DNA of 64,000 bases from Acidovorax sp. MR-S7. GTDB lineage: Bacteria > Pseudomonadota > Gammaproteobacteria > Burkholderiales > Burkholderiaceae_C. The stretch's first letter is position 1; each line of letters begins with the position of its first letter. The notes under the pieces were generated by a model. That model was given only the letters and a program-made list of their open reading frames with translations. It searched no databases and was not told the origin of the DNA. Shown one piece after another: positions 25,275 through 33,563 of this stretch. The position numbers and the translations under genes were made by a program. The DNA is taken from NCBI RefSeq assembly GCF_000400995.2, contig NZ_DF238944.1, positions 1 through 64,000 on the forward strand, given 5' to 3'.

Positions 25275-26249
25275 ATGCAGCGTCGTCACTTCATCCACTC
25301 CCTTGCAGGCGGCGCGCTCGCGGCCTGCGCGCCCTCGGTGTTCGCGCAGGCCTATCCTGCGCGGCCCGTCCACATCATCAATCCGTTCGCGGCGGGCGGC
25401 GCGCTGGACCAGCTCGCGCGGTTGCTCGCGCAGCGCCTGGGCGACACGCTGGGGCAGCCCGTCGTGGTGGAGAACAAGACGGGGGCCAGCGGCAACATCG
25501 GCGCGGAATACGTGGCCAAGAGCGCTCCCGACGGCTACACGCTGGTGATGGGGTCGAGCGCCACCCACGGCATCGCGCCCAGCATCTACGGCAAGCGCCT
25601 GCCGTTCGATCCACTCAAGGACTTCACGCCCATCTCCGCCACGGTGGTCCAGAAGAACGTGCTGGTCGTGAACGCGTCGCTGAACGTGCGCAGCGCGCAG
25701 GACTTGATCGCGATGGCGCGCGCCCAGCCCGGCAAGCTGTCGTTCGGCTCCTCGGGCGCTGGCACGTCGCAGCACCTGTCGGGCGAGCTGTTCAACAAGC
25801 TCGCCAACGTCGATGTGCTGCACGTGCCCTACAAGGGCAGCGCGCTCGCCATGCAGGACCTGCTGGGCGGCCAGCTGACGATGCTGTTCGTGGACATCCC
25901 GACGGCGCTGCCCCACATCCGGGCCGGCAAGCTGCGCGCACTGGGCCAGACGGCGGCGGAGCCGTCCCCCACGCTCGCCGACGTCGCGCCGCTCGCCCAG
26001 CAGGGGTTGCCCGGCTTCGACATCAAGGCATGGTATGGCGTCATGGGGCCGGCGAAGATGCCGCAGGCCGTCGTCCAGCGGCTCAACGCTGGCATCGTGG
26101 AATACCTCTCCGACGCGCAGGCGCGCGAGAAGCTGCTCGGCATGGGGATGGAGCCGCTGCCGCTGGATGCGGCCCAGTCGGCGGCCTTCATTGCCGGCGA
26201 GCTGCAGAAGTGGACCGAGATCGTGCGCATCACGGGGGCGACGGTCTGA
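25275..26249 (+). CDS. Bug-family TTT substrate-binding protein
   Basis: A 324-residue periplasmic receptor with a Tat-like leader (MQRRHFIHSLAGGALAACAP) ending near VFAQ, followed by AYPARPVHIINPFAAGGALD, VVENKTGASGNIG, SAPDGYTL and HVPYKGSALAMQDLLGG. It is the last gene of the ubiD operon, 60 bp after DUF169 and before a strong bidirectional terminator, and is the best candidate for recognising the pathway's acid. AACGGAGAC-like ribosome site (CGGAGA) precedes the ATG. Confidence 0.92.
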   Translation: MQRRHFIHSLAGGALAACAPSVFAQAYPARPVHIINPFAAGGALDQLARLLAQRLGDTLGQPVVVENKTGASGNIGAEYVAKSAPDGYTLVMGSSATHGIAPSIYGKRLPFDPLKDFTPISATVVQKNVLVVNASLNVRSAQDLIAMARAQPGKLSFGSSGAGTSQHLSGELFNKLANVDVLHVPYKGSALAMQDLLGGQLTMLFVDIPTALPHIRAGKLRALGQTAAEPSPTLADVAPLAQQGLPGFDIKAWYGVMGPAKMPQAVVQRLNAGIVEYLSDAQAREKLLGMGMEPLPLDAAQSAAFIAGELQKWTEIVRITGATV

Positions 26250-26263
26250 GGCGGTGCCAGCCA

Positions 26264-26296
26264 AGAAAAAGCCGGCTAGGGGCCGGCTTTTTTTTT
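26264..26296. terminator. Bidirectional intrinsic terminator between convergent Bug genes
   Basis: GAAAAAGCCGGC, loop TAGGG, GCCGGC and nine T (26288-26296). The A-run on the left and the T-run on the right let it stop transcripts from both sides. It separates the two arms of the regulon. Confidence 0.93.
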
Positions 26297-26311
26297 GTCG
26301 GGTTGCGGCGG

Positions 26312-27283
26312 CTATTCCGGCGCGAGCCCTGCGGCCTTGACCATTTCGCCCGTCGCCTTGACCTCTTCCTGGATCGCCGCTGCGAACTCCTCGGGCGTGC
26401 GGGTGGGAATGGCGTAGCCGCGCTTGGCCATGTCTTCGCGGAATTCCGGCTGGTTGAGGACCTTGTTGATGTCGCGGTGGATCTTGGCGACGACGTCCTT
26501 CGGCGTGCTGCGCGGCGCGAAGACGCCGTGCCAGGTCGCCACGCGGAAGTAGGGATAGCCGGATTCTTCCGACGTGGGCACCTCGAGGTGCAGCGGGTCG
26601 CGCTTGTCGGAGTTGTAGTTGAGGACTTTGGTCTTGCCCGAGCGGATCGCCGCGTCGCCCGAGCCGCGGCCGGTCAGCGTCATCATGGTTTCGCCGGCCA
26701 TCACGGACGTGAGCGCAGGCCCCAGGCCCTTGTAGGGAACGTGCGTGATCTGGATGCCTTCACGCTTGTTGAACAGCTCCATGAGTAGGTGCGGCTGGGA
26801 GCCGTTGCCATAGGACGCATAGGTGACCTTGCCGGGGTCGCGCTTGGCCAGGGCCACCAATTCCTTGAGGTTGTTGGCGCCCAGCGATTGGTGGGCGAGC
26901 AGCACCATGTCGATGTCCGCGAGCTGCGCCACGGGGATGAAGTCCTTGTCGGGGTCGTAGGGCAGTGACTTGAACAGATAGCGGTTGCTGACGATGGCGC
27001 CGTTGGTCGTGACCAGCAGCGTGTAGCCGTCGGACGCGGCCCGGGCGACGCGCTGGGTCCCGATGATGGAGCTGGCGCCGCTCACGTTCTCCACGACGAC
27101 GGGCTGGCCCCAGATGGCCCCCAGGTTGAGCGCGAGCTTGCGCGCCAGGATGTCCGTCCCGCCGCCCGCGGCGAGTGGAACGATGAAGGTGACGCCCTTC
27201 TGGGGAAAGGCCGTCTCCCCGAAGGAATACGGGCTGGCCGTCAGGGCGGCCAGTGCGGTGAGCAATGCGATGCGGCGCTTCAT
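26312..27283 (-). CDS. Bug-family TTT substrate-binding protein
   Basis: A 323-residue periplasmic receptor. Leader MKRRIALLTALAALTASPYS, then FPQKGVTFIVPLAAGGGTD, VVENVSGASSIIG, ASDGYTL, HVPYKGLGPALTSVMAG and TSEESGYPYF. It is clearly diverged from the receptor it faces at 25275, so the two probably see different ligands (for instance substrate and product, or alternative substrates). It has its own promoter with the shared GTCCGGAT operator 90 bp upstream, putting it under the same control as the ubiD and acyl-CoA dehydrogenase operons. Confidence 0.92.
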   Translation of the reverse strand: MKRRIALLTALAALTASPYSFGETAFPQKGVTFIVPLAAGGGTDILARKLALNLGAIWGQPVVVENVSGASSIIGTQRVARAASDGYTLLVTTNGAIVSNRYLFKSLPYDPDKDFIPVAQLADIDMVLLAHQSLGANNLKELVALAKRDPGKVTYASYGNGSQPHLLMELFNKREGIQITHVPYKGLGPALTSVMAGETMMTLTGRGSGDAAIRSGKTKVLNYNSDKRDPLHLEVPTSEESGYPYFRVATWHGVFAPRSTPKDVVAKIHRDINKVLNQPEFREDMAKRGYAIPTRTPEEFAAAIQEEVKATGEMVKAAGLAPE

Positions 27284-27370
27284 ACACAGATGTCCTCGTG
27301 GAAAACCGTGCCGGCAGGGCTGCAGTTCCGGCCGGGCTCGGTCGTTGTCAGGGAAGTAGTCACATGTGCT

Positions 27371-27407
27371 GATCCGGACAATACCGTTGCGCCCGACAAG
27401 GTGTCAA
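27371..27407 (-). promoter_or_regulatory. Promoter and operator of the minus-strand Bug gene
   Basis: On the minus strand, -35 TTGACA (27407-27402), 18 bp spacer and -10 TATTGT (27383-27378), which continues into TATTGTCCGGATCA. The layout equals that at 21782 and 27466. The start codon of the Bug gene is about 95 bp downstream, leaving a longer leader than in the other two units. Confidence 0.78.
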
Positions 27408-27465
27408 CGAAGAATAGGCGATATGCATGTAGCGATATTCCCTAATGAATATCGGCAGGGCGCTG

Positions 27466-27503
27466 TTGACAACGCCCAGCGTTCAAAATATTGTCCGGAC
27501 ATA
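27466..27503 (+). promoter_or_regulatory. Promoter and operator of the enoyl-CoA hydratase operon
   Basis: -35 TTGACA (27466-27471), 17 bp spacer and -10 TATTGT (27489-27494), fused to TATTGTCCGGACATA. It is back to back with the Bug promoter: the two -35 boxes are about 60 bp apart. This is the best match of the three to a sigma-70 promoter. Confidence 0.82.
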
Positions 27504-27532
27504 TATGGATTTGACGTGTGACCCTTTCCGCC

Positions 27533-28312
27533 ATGCAAATCACCGACCTGAAGTACGAGAAAAGCGACGCCATCGCCTGGGTGCGCATCGACCGTCCTGA
27601 GCGCCGCAATGCGCTCGGGGACACGACCACGCGCCAGATCGCACAGGTGTGCCAGGACGCGGCTCATGATCCCGCGGTGAGGGTGCTGGTGGTCACGGGC
27701 GTGGGCGATGCGTTCTGCGCGGGCGGCGACATGCAGGACACGTTCGAGCGCGGGCGGGATATGTCCGCGCAGCAGTGGAGCGACCGCATCCGCAACGGCC
27801 CCAACGTGCTGGCTCGCCTGCTGCAGACCTTGGACAAGCCGGTGATCGCGGCCGTCAATGGCGTCGCGGTGGGCGGTGGTACCACCATTGCGCTGGCATG
27901 CGACCTGCGGATCACCTCGGACCAGGCGCGCTTTTGCCTGCCGTTCGCACGCATCGGGATCACGCCGGAGTTCGGCTGCTCCTACCTGCTGCAGCGCGTG
28001 GTGGGCCTGGGGCGCGCGATGGAGCTGCTGCTGCTGGGCGAGTTCATCGGCGCGGAAACGGCAGAGCGCTACGGGCTCGTCAACCGCGTGGTGGCGCACC
28101 AGGACCTGCCGCAGGCCACGCTGCAGATGGCGCAGCACCTGGCTGCGCTGCCTGCGGAGGCGCTGGCGCGCATCAAGCAACTGCAGCGCTTCGCGCAGTC
28201 GAACGGCCTGGACGCCACCCTGGAGCAGGAGGCGCTATCGCTGGGCCAGTGCTTCACGTCCGAGGAGCACCGCGCGGCGGTCGCCCGCTTCCTGAGCCGC
28301 AAGCCACGTTGA
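27533..28312 (+). CDS. Enoyl-CoA hydratase/isomerase
   Basis: A 259-residue crotonase-fold protein. The oxyanion-hole segments are GDAFCAGGDMQDTF and AAVNGVAVGGGTTIALACD. In the catalytic helix region it reads FARIGITPEFGCSYLLQRVVG. The acidic residue in PEFG matches the PaaG-like isomerase/hydratase group, while the first Glu of classical hydratases is not obvious. It would hydrate or isomerise an unsaturated acyl-CoA. ATG 27533 is chosen; a GTG at 27518 would leave almost no leader after the promoter. There is no clear ribosome site. First gene of the second arm of the regulon. Confidence 0.88.
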   Translation: MQITDLKYEKSDAIAWVRIDRPERRNALGDTTTRQIAQVCQDAAHDPAVRVLVVTGVGDAFCAGGDMQDTFERGRDMSAQQWSDRIRNGPNVLARLLQTLDKPVIAAVNGVAVGGGTTIALACDLRITSDQARFCLPFARIGITPEFGCSYLLQRVVGLGRAMELLLLGEFIGAETAERYGLVNRVVAHQDLPQATLQMAQHLAALPAEALARIKQLQRFAQSNGLDATLEQEALSLGQCFTSEEHRAAVARFLSRKPR

Positions 28313-28335
28313 ACCATACGAAAGGAGACAGCACC

Positions 28336-29481
28336 ATGGAATTCGGATTCACCGAAGAGCAGCAGATGTTGAGGGAGTCGGTCCGCCGCTTCATGGCCAA
28401 GGAGTGCACGCGCGAGTACATCCGGGCGTGCAGCGACAACGACCGCTTTCCGCACGAGCTCTACGCGAGCATGGCGCGGCAGGGATGGATGGGCATTCCG
28501 TTCCCCGAGAAGTACGGCGGCTCGGGGCTCGGCCCCATGGAGCTGGCCATCTTCCTCGAAGAGGCGGGCTACGGCTGGTATGGCGCCGGCACGTCCTACT
28601 TCACGACGGTGGTTCTGGGCGCCTACAACATCCTGACGTATGGCACCGAGGAGCAAAGGCAGGAGTTCCTGCCCAAGGTGATCGCCGGCGAAACCCGGCT
28701 GGCGTTCGCCCTGAGCGAGCCCAACGTCGGCTCGGATGCCGCGGCCGTGGAGCTGTTCGCACAGGAGGAGGGTGACCACTTCGTGCTCAACGGGCAGAAG
28801 ATGTTCACGACCAACGCGCACGTGGCGAACCAGATCGTGACGGTGACGCGGACACTGCGCAACCCGCAGAAGAAGCACGACGGCATCACGATCTTCCTGG
28901 TGGACGCGGATGCGCCCGGCATCGAGATCCGCCCGCTCAAGCAGATGGGCCGCTCGGCGACGCACACCAACGAGGTCTTCTTCCGCGACGTGAAGGTGCC
29001 CCGCGCGCGCATGATGGGCAAGCTGCACGAAGGCTGGGCCAACCTCAACAGCGGCCTGGGCATCGAGCGGCTGAGCGTGGCCATGATGTATGCGGGCACG
29101 TCGCAGGCCATGATCGACTACGTCTCGCGCTATGCGAAGGAGCGCCGGCAGTTCGGGCAACCCATCTCCAAGTTCCAGGCGGTGCAGCACAAGCTGGCCG
29201 ACATGCAGATCAAGACCGACGTGGCCAGGCTGCTAGGCTACCGCGTGGCCTGGATGCTGGAGCAGGGCCTGCCCTGCTTCAAGGAGATGTCGATGGCCAA
29301 GCTCTGGGCGAGCGAGGCGATGTTCGAGATCGCGAACCACGGCGTGCAGATCATGGGCGGCTACGGCGTGCTCAAGGAGTACGACATGGAGCTGTTCTTC
29401 CGCGACTCGCGGATCGGCATGATCGGCGCGGGCGCTTCCGAGATCCAGCGCACCATCATCGCCAAGCAGATGGGGTTGTGA
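28336..29481 (+). CDS. Acyl-CoA dehydrogenase
   Basis: A 381-residue FAD-dependent acyl-CoA dehydrogenase. It has the N-terminal helical part (FTEEQQMLRESVRRFM), the flavin-binding FALSEPNVGSDAA and FTTNAHVANQIV, RARMMG, RRQFGQPISKFQAVQHKLADM, and HGVQIMGGYGVL. At the place of the usual C-terminal catalytic Glu it has GAGASEIQ, without the Glu. A candidate base is Glu244 in GLGIERLS, as in isovaleryl-CoA dehydrogenase. AAGGAGA precedes the ATG by 8 bp. It probably creates the double bond for the hydratase encoded just upstream. Confidence 0.93.
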   Translation: MEFGFTEEQQMLRESVRRFMAKECTREYIRACSDNDRFPHELYASMARQGWMGIPFPEKYGGSGLGPMELAIFLEEAGYGWYGAGTSYFTTVVLGAYNILTYGTEEQRQEFLPKVIAGETRLAFALSEPNVGSDAAAVELFAQEEGDHFVLNGQKMFTTNAHVANQIVTVTRTLRNPQKKHDGITIFLVDADAPGIEIRPLKQMGRSATHTNEVFFRDVKVPRARMMGKLHEGWANLNSGLGIERLSVAMMYAGTSQAMIDYVSRYAKERRQFGQPISKFQAVQHKLADMQIKTDVARLLGYRVAWMLEQGLPCFKEMSMAKLWASEAMFEIANHGVQIMGGYGVLKEYDMELFFRDSRIGMIGAGASEIQRTIIAKQMGL

Positions 29482-29483
29482 GC

Positions 29484-30599
29484 ATGCAGCGCGATCTGAC
29501 GGTTTCCGTGGAGGGTGCGGCGGTCTCGCCGATCCGGCCATCGCTCTGGACGCGGCGCGCCGGGCTCGCGCCGCTGGCCTATGACGAGGCCGTGGTGGAG
29601 GTGGGCGCGCCGGTCGAACTGGCCGAGGGGATTTTTCTCCTGCGCCTGCCGCTGCCCTTCGCGCTCAACCACATCAACGTCTATCTGCTGCGCGAAAGCG
29701 ATGGCTGGACCCTGGTCGACACGGGCATCGATACGGCCGCCAGCCGCGATGTCTGGAATGCCGTGTTCGGCTCCTCCCTGTTCGCGCAGGGGCCGCTGCG
29801 CCGCATCGTGGTCACGCACCACCATCCCGACCACATCGGGCTGGCCGGATGGCTCGCGGAGCGATTCGGGGTGCCCATCCTGATGACGCCCGGGGAACTC
29901 CATGTCGCCGGACGCTATGCGGACCCCGCGCGCGATGTCGTGGCCGAGCGCACGCCCGTCTGGCGCGAGCACGGGTTGCCGCAGAGCGTCGCTGCGGCGC
30001 TGCTGCAGCACATGCCGCGCTACGGAACGCAGGTGGGGCGGCTGCCGGACAACGTCGTTCGCATCGACGTGTCCCAGCCGCTGGTCCTGGGCGGCCGGAC
30101 CTGGACGCCGATCATCGGCAGGGGGCATGCCCCGGAGCACCTGAGCCTCTGGTGCGCGGAAGAGGGCCTTTTGCTCGGTGGCGACCAGGTGCTGCCCAAG
30201 ATCACGCCGAACATCGCCGTGTGGCCCGGTGGCGACCAGAACCCACTGCTGTCGTACCTGGAGTCGCTGCGCCAGTTCGAGGATCTGCCTGCGCAGGCCC
30301 TGCTGCTGCCTTCGCACCGACAGCCCTTCCGCGGCATCGCCCGGCGCGTGGAGGAAATCCGCGCGCACCACGAGGAGCGCCTGATCGCCGTCCTGCAGGC
30401 CTGCGACCGGCCGATGACGGGCTACGAGTTCCTGCCCGCGCTGTTCGGGAGGGAACTGAGGAACGAGGAGATCGGCTTCGGGCTCGGCGAGGCCATCGCC
30501 CATCTGAACTTCCTCGAAGGCGAAGGGTGGCTCGTGTCGTCGGTGGATGCGCAGGGCTGCAGGCGCTTCGCGCGTTCGCCCGTCCACCCTTCCCATTGA
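29484..30599 (+). CDS. MBL-fold metallo-hydrolase
   Basis: A 371-residue metallo-beta-lactamase-fold hydrolase. The metal-binding motif THHHPDHIG is at 111-119, with later ligands in GHAPEHLSLW and LLLGGDQVL. A C-terminal helical extension of about 90 residues (FRGIARRVEEIRAHHEERL) is typical of the LACTB2/hydroxyacyl-glutathione hydrolase-like group that may cleave thioesters. In this operon it could act as a CoA thioesterase. A GTG at 29478 overlapping the previous stop is an alternative to the ATG at 29484. The gene starts 2 bp after the dehydrogenase. Confidence 0.88.
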   Translation: MQRDLTVSVEGAAVSPIRPSLWTRRAGLAPLAYDEAVVEVGAPVELAEGIFLLRLPLPFALNHINVYLLRESDGWTLVDTGIDTAASRDVWNAVFGSSLFAQGPLRRIVVTHHHPDHIGLAGWLAERFGVPILMTPGELHVAGRYADPARDVVAERTPVWREHGLPQSVAAALLQHMPRYGTQVGRLPDNVVRIDVSQPLVLGGRTWTPIIGRGHAPEHLSLWCAEEGLLLGGDQVLPKITPNIAVWPGGDQNPLLSYLESLRQFEDLPAQALLLPSHRQPFRGIARRVEEIRAHHEERLIAVLQACDRPMTGYEFLPALFGRELRNEEIGFGLGEAIAHLNFLEGEGWLVSSVDAQGCRRFARSPVHPSH

Positions 30600-30630
30600 T
30601 GCCTTTACCAAGAAAGCAGTGAGACATACC

Positions 30631-32781
30631 GTGAATACCTTTGCCGAGCACACCGCCCTGCAGCATCCCGCTGCCAGCCTCGATGCCTTGTTCCGCCCCC
30701 GGTCCATCGCGTTCATCGGCGCGTCCGAGCGTCCCAACACCCCCGCGTCGCGCGGCCTGCGAAACTGCCTGCGCCATGGCTTCCAGGGCGGGCTGTATCC
30801 GATCAATCCCAAGTACGAGGAGTTGTTCGGCGTGCGCTGCTACCGCGCGCTGGCGGACCTGCCGGAGGTGCCGGAGCTGGTCACCATCGCCCTCGGCGCG
30901 GAGATGACGCTGGCCGCGGTGCAGGAGTGCCGGCAGGCCGGGGTGAAGGCCATCGTCGTGTGCAGCGCCGGCTGGGAGGAGCAGGGCGAGGAGGGCGTGC
31001 GGCGGGCGCGGCGGCTGCAGGCCCTGCTGGAGGGTGCGTCCATGCGCATGCTCGGGCCGAACTGCCTGGGCGCCGGCAATCCCGCGCAAGGGCTCAGCCT
31101 GGGATACAACAGCAGCTTCGAATCGATGACCCATGCGCGCGCGGGGCGTGTCGGGCTGGTGACGCAAAGCGGCGCCATGATGGGCGGGCTGCTGCTCAAC
31201 GGCGAGGACGCAGGTGCCGACGTGGGGCTGTACGCACACGTGGGCAACGCCATGGACATCGGCATGGAGGAGATCGTCGAATACATGCTGGATGATCCGC
31301 AGATCGACGTCATCGCCCTGATGATCGAGGGGCTGCGGCAGCCCCGGCGGTTCGTGGAAGCGGCCCGCAAGGCGCGCGAGCGGGGCAAGCCGCTGGTCGT
31401 GTTCAAGGCCGGCACGTCGGAGCTGGGCCGGCAGGCGGTGATGTCGCACACGGGCGCGCTGGCGGGCTCGGACGAGATTTTCTCGACCGTTTGCCGCGAG
31501 CAGGGCATCGTGCGCGTGGCCGAGAGCGAAGACCTGCTGCCCACGGCGTCCCTGCTGTCTCACTGGAAGCAGCGCAAGCCGGTCGGAACCGGCGGCCTGC
31601 TCGTCTTCACCCTGTCGGGGGGCGCGGCCTCCATCCTGGCCGACGAGTGCGCGGATGCGCAGGTGCCTTTGCCGGAGCTCTCGCCCACGACGCTGGCGCG
31701 GCTGGAGGCCATCCTGCCGTCCTATGTGAAAGCGTCCAACCCGCTGGACGTGGGCGGGGCGGTCTTCAGCGATCCGGAACTGCCCAGGCATGCGCTGGCC
31801 ATCGCGCTGGAGGACGAGGCCATCGACTCGGTGCTGTGGGTCGGCGTGGGCGCGCCGCGCGACGAGCGCTCGCAGCTCTGGCTGAACCAGGCGCTGGACG
31901 TGCTGGGCACCAGCGACAAGGCCAGCGCCATCATTCCCGTGTCCGGCTACGTGCAGGAGCCGGGCTTCGAGCGCGCGCGGGCCATGGGCATCCCGATCGC
32001 CCGCAGCCTGCGCGCCGCGGCCCAGTTGATCGGCCAGGCGCGCGAGCGGCGCAGGCCCGCTGCCGCCGCAGGCGGTGCGGACGGCCGTTTCCCGCCGCTG
32101 CCCGCGCGGCAGGGGCTGGTGGACGAGGTGCAGTCGAAGGAACTGTTGAAAGCGCTGGGAATCCGCGTGCCGGCTTCCCAGGTCGCGGCGCGGGTGGACG
32201 ACGTCGCCCGGTGCGCGGCGGAACTGGGCCGACCGGTCGTGGTCAAGGGCCTGGCGCGCGGCATTGCCCACAAGAGCGAGCATGGCCTGGTGGCGCTGAA
32301 CCTCCAGGGCCCCGAAGCCGCCGAGGCCGCCGCCCGGACCATGCAGGAGCGTTCGCCGGAGCTGGACTTCCAGGGCTTCCTCGTCGAAGAGATGGCGCCG
32401 CGCGGTGTCGAGGTGGTGCTGGGCATCAAGCGCGATCCGGCGTTCGGGCCGGTGCTGATGTTCGGCCTGGGCGGCATCTCCGTCGAGCTGTTCAAGGACG
32501 TGGCGTTCGGGCTGTGCCCGCTGAGCCCCGAAGGGGCCAGGGAGCTGATCTCGAGAACCCGTGCCGCCACGCTGCTGCGGGGCTTCCGGGGGCAGCCCGA
32601 GGCGGACGAGGAGGCGCTCGTCGATGCGATGGTCTGCCTGTCGCGCTTCGCTGCGCACCATGCGGACGCGCTGGCCGAAATGGATGTCAATCCTGTTATC
32701 GTATTGCCCAAAGGCCAGGGCGTGCTGGCGCTCGACGCGATGATCGCGTGCGACGTGCCGCCACCCGCGAACACGCATTGA
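30631..32781 (+). CDS. ADP-forming acyl-CoA ligase (acetate--CoA ligase family)
   Basis: A 716-residue fused ADP-forming acyl-CoA synthetase, homologous to the protein at 2532-4619 but well diverged. CoA-binding domain FRPRSIAFIGASERPNTPAS, then LYPINPKYEE; ligase domain with MSHTGALAGSD containing the phosphorylated His; C-terminal ATP-grasp domain with ARGIAHKSEHGLVALNL and EMDVNPVIVLP. It most likely activates the acid degraded by this regulon. A GTG at 30631 fits the conserved N-terminus; 28 further residues are open upstream but unlike the family. It is followed 56 bp later by the GntR gene. Confidence 0.9.
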   Translation: MNTFAEHTALQHPAASLDALFRPRSIAFIGASERPNTPASRGLRNCLRHGFQGGLYPINPKYEELFGVRCYRALADLPEVPELVTIALGAEMTLAAVQECRQAGVKAIVVCSAGWEEQGEEGVRRARRLQALLEGASMRMLGPNCLGAGNPAQGLSLGYNSSFESMTHARAGRVGLVTQSGAMMGGLLLNGEDAGADVGLYAHVGNAMDIGMEEIVEYMLDDPQIDVIALMIEGLRQPRRFVEAARKARERGKPLVVFKAGTSELGRQAVMSHTGALAGSDEIFSTVCREQGIVRVAESEDLLPTASLLSHWKQRKPVGTGGLLVFTLSGGAASILADECADAQVPLPELSPTTLARLEAILPSYVKASNPLDVGGAVFSDPELPRHALAIALEDEAIDSVLWVGVGAPRDERSQLWLNQALDVLGTSDKASAIIPVSGYVQEPGFERARAMGIPIARSLRAAAQLIGQARERRRPAAAAGGADGRFPPLPARQGLVDEVQSKELLKALGIRVPASQVAARVDDVARCAAELGRPVVVKGLARGIAHKSEHGLVALNLQGPEAAEAAARTMQERSPELDFQGFLVEEMAPRGVEVVLGIKRDPAFGPVLMFGLGGISVELFKDVAFGLCPLSPEGARELISRTRAATLLRGFRGQPEADEEALVDAMVCLSRFAAHHADALAEMDVNPVIVLPKGQGVLALDAMIACDVPPPANTH

Positions 32782-32837
32782 ACCGCTGGCTTCGCCGCGC
32801 CGCCGGCGGCTGGCCGCACACCATTCGAGGACCGAGA

Positions 32838-33563
32838 TTGGGCAAGCCCATCTATGTAGAGCTGGCGGAGACGCTGCAGCAGCAGATAGCTTCAGGGCAG
32901 TATCCGGTGGGAGGGACGCTGCCCCCCGAGATGGTCCTGTGCGAGATGCACGGCGTCAGCCGCTTCACGGCGCGCGCGGCGCTGGCCGCCTTGCAGCGCC
33001 AGGGCTACGTGACCCGCAAGCCCCGCGTGGGCAGCGTGGTGCTGGCGCGCAATCCGCAGGAAACCTACAGTGTGCAGACGAACAGCGCCAGCGATGTGCT
33101 GCGCTTTTCGTCGATCTCCGAGCTGCACTTGGTGAACACCGAGGACGTCGTGGCCGACGCCCCGCTCGCGCGCGAGCTGGGGTGCGGCATCGGCGAGGCC
33201 TGGATCAAGGTGTCCACCTACCGCGACTCGCCCGATACCAAGGTGGCGGCGTCCTGGACCGACTTCTACCTGCGCCCGGAGCACCGGAGCATCGTTCCCC
33301 TCATCGGCCACAAGCGCGGCTCGGTATGGCAGTTCCTGAGCGAGCTGCAGCAGCACCCGATCGACCGCATCGAGCAGACGGTCGAAGCCTGCAAGATTCC
33401 CAAGGATGTCGCCGCCATCCTGGGCGTGCAGCCCAAGAGCCCCGCGCTGCGCGCGGTCTACCGCCTGCACGGCGAGGGCGACCAGGGGCGCTTCTACGTG
33501 GCCATCAGCCTCTATCCGGAAGGGCGGTTCCGCCTGTCCCAGACCCTGCGGCTCGACCGCTAG
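32838..33563 (+). CDS. GntR-family (HutC type) transcriptional regulator, probable regulon repressor
   Basis: A 241-residue GntR/HutC regulator. The N-terminal winged helix-turn-helix reads GKPIYVELAETLQQQIASGQ, then LPPEMVLCEMHGVSRFTARA and LQRQGYVTRKPRVGS. The UTRA effector domain follows, with WIKVSTYRDS and AVYRLHGEGDQGRFYVAISL. A TTG start at 32838 with AGGA 6 bp upstream is the only start near the first conserved residue. It is the last gene of the hydratase operon, whose promoter carries the GTCCGGAC palindrome, so autoregulation by this protein is likely. Its stop overlaps the stop of the opposite gene in one CTAG. Confidence 0.88.
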   Translation: MGKPIYVELAETLQQQIASGQYPVGGTLPPEMVLCEMHGVSRFTARAALAALQRQGYVTRKPRVGSVVLARNPQETYSVQTNSASDVLRFSSISELHLVNTEDVVADAPLARELGCGIGEAWIKVSTYRDSPDTKVAASWTDFYLRPEHRSIVPLIGHKRGSVWQFLSELQQHPIDRIEQTVEACKIPKDVAAILGVQPKSPALRAVYRLHGEGDQGRFYVAISLYPEGRFRLSQTLRLDR

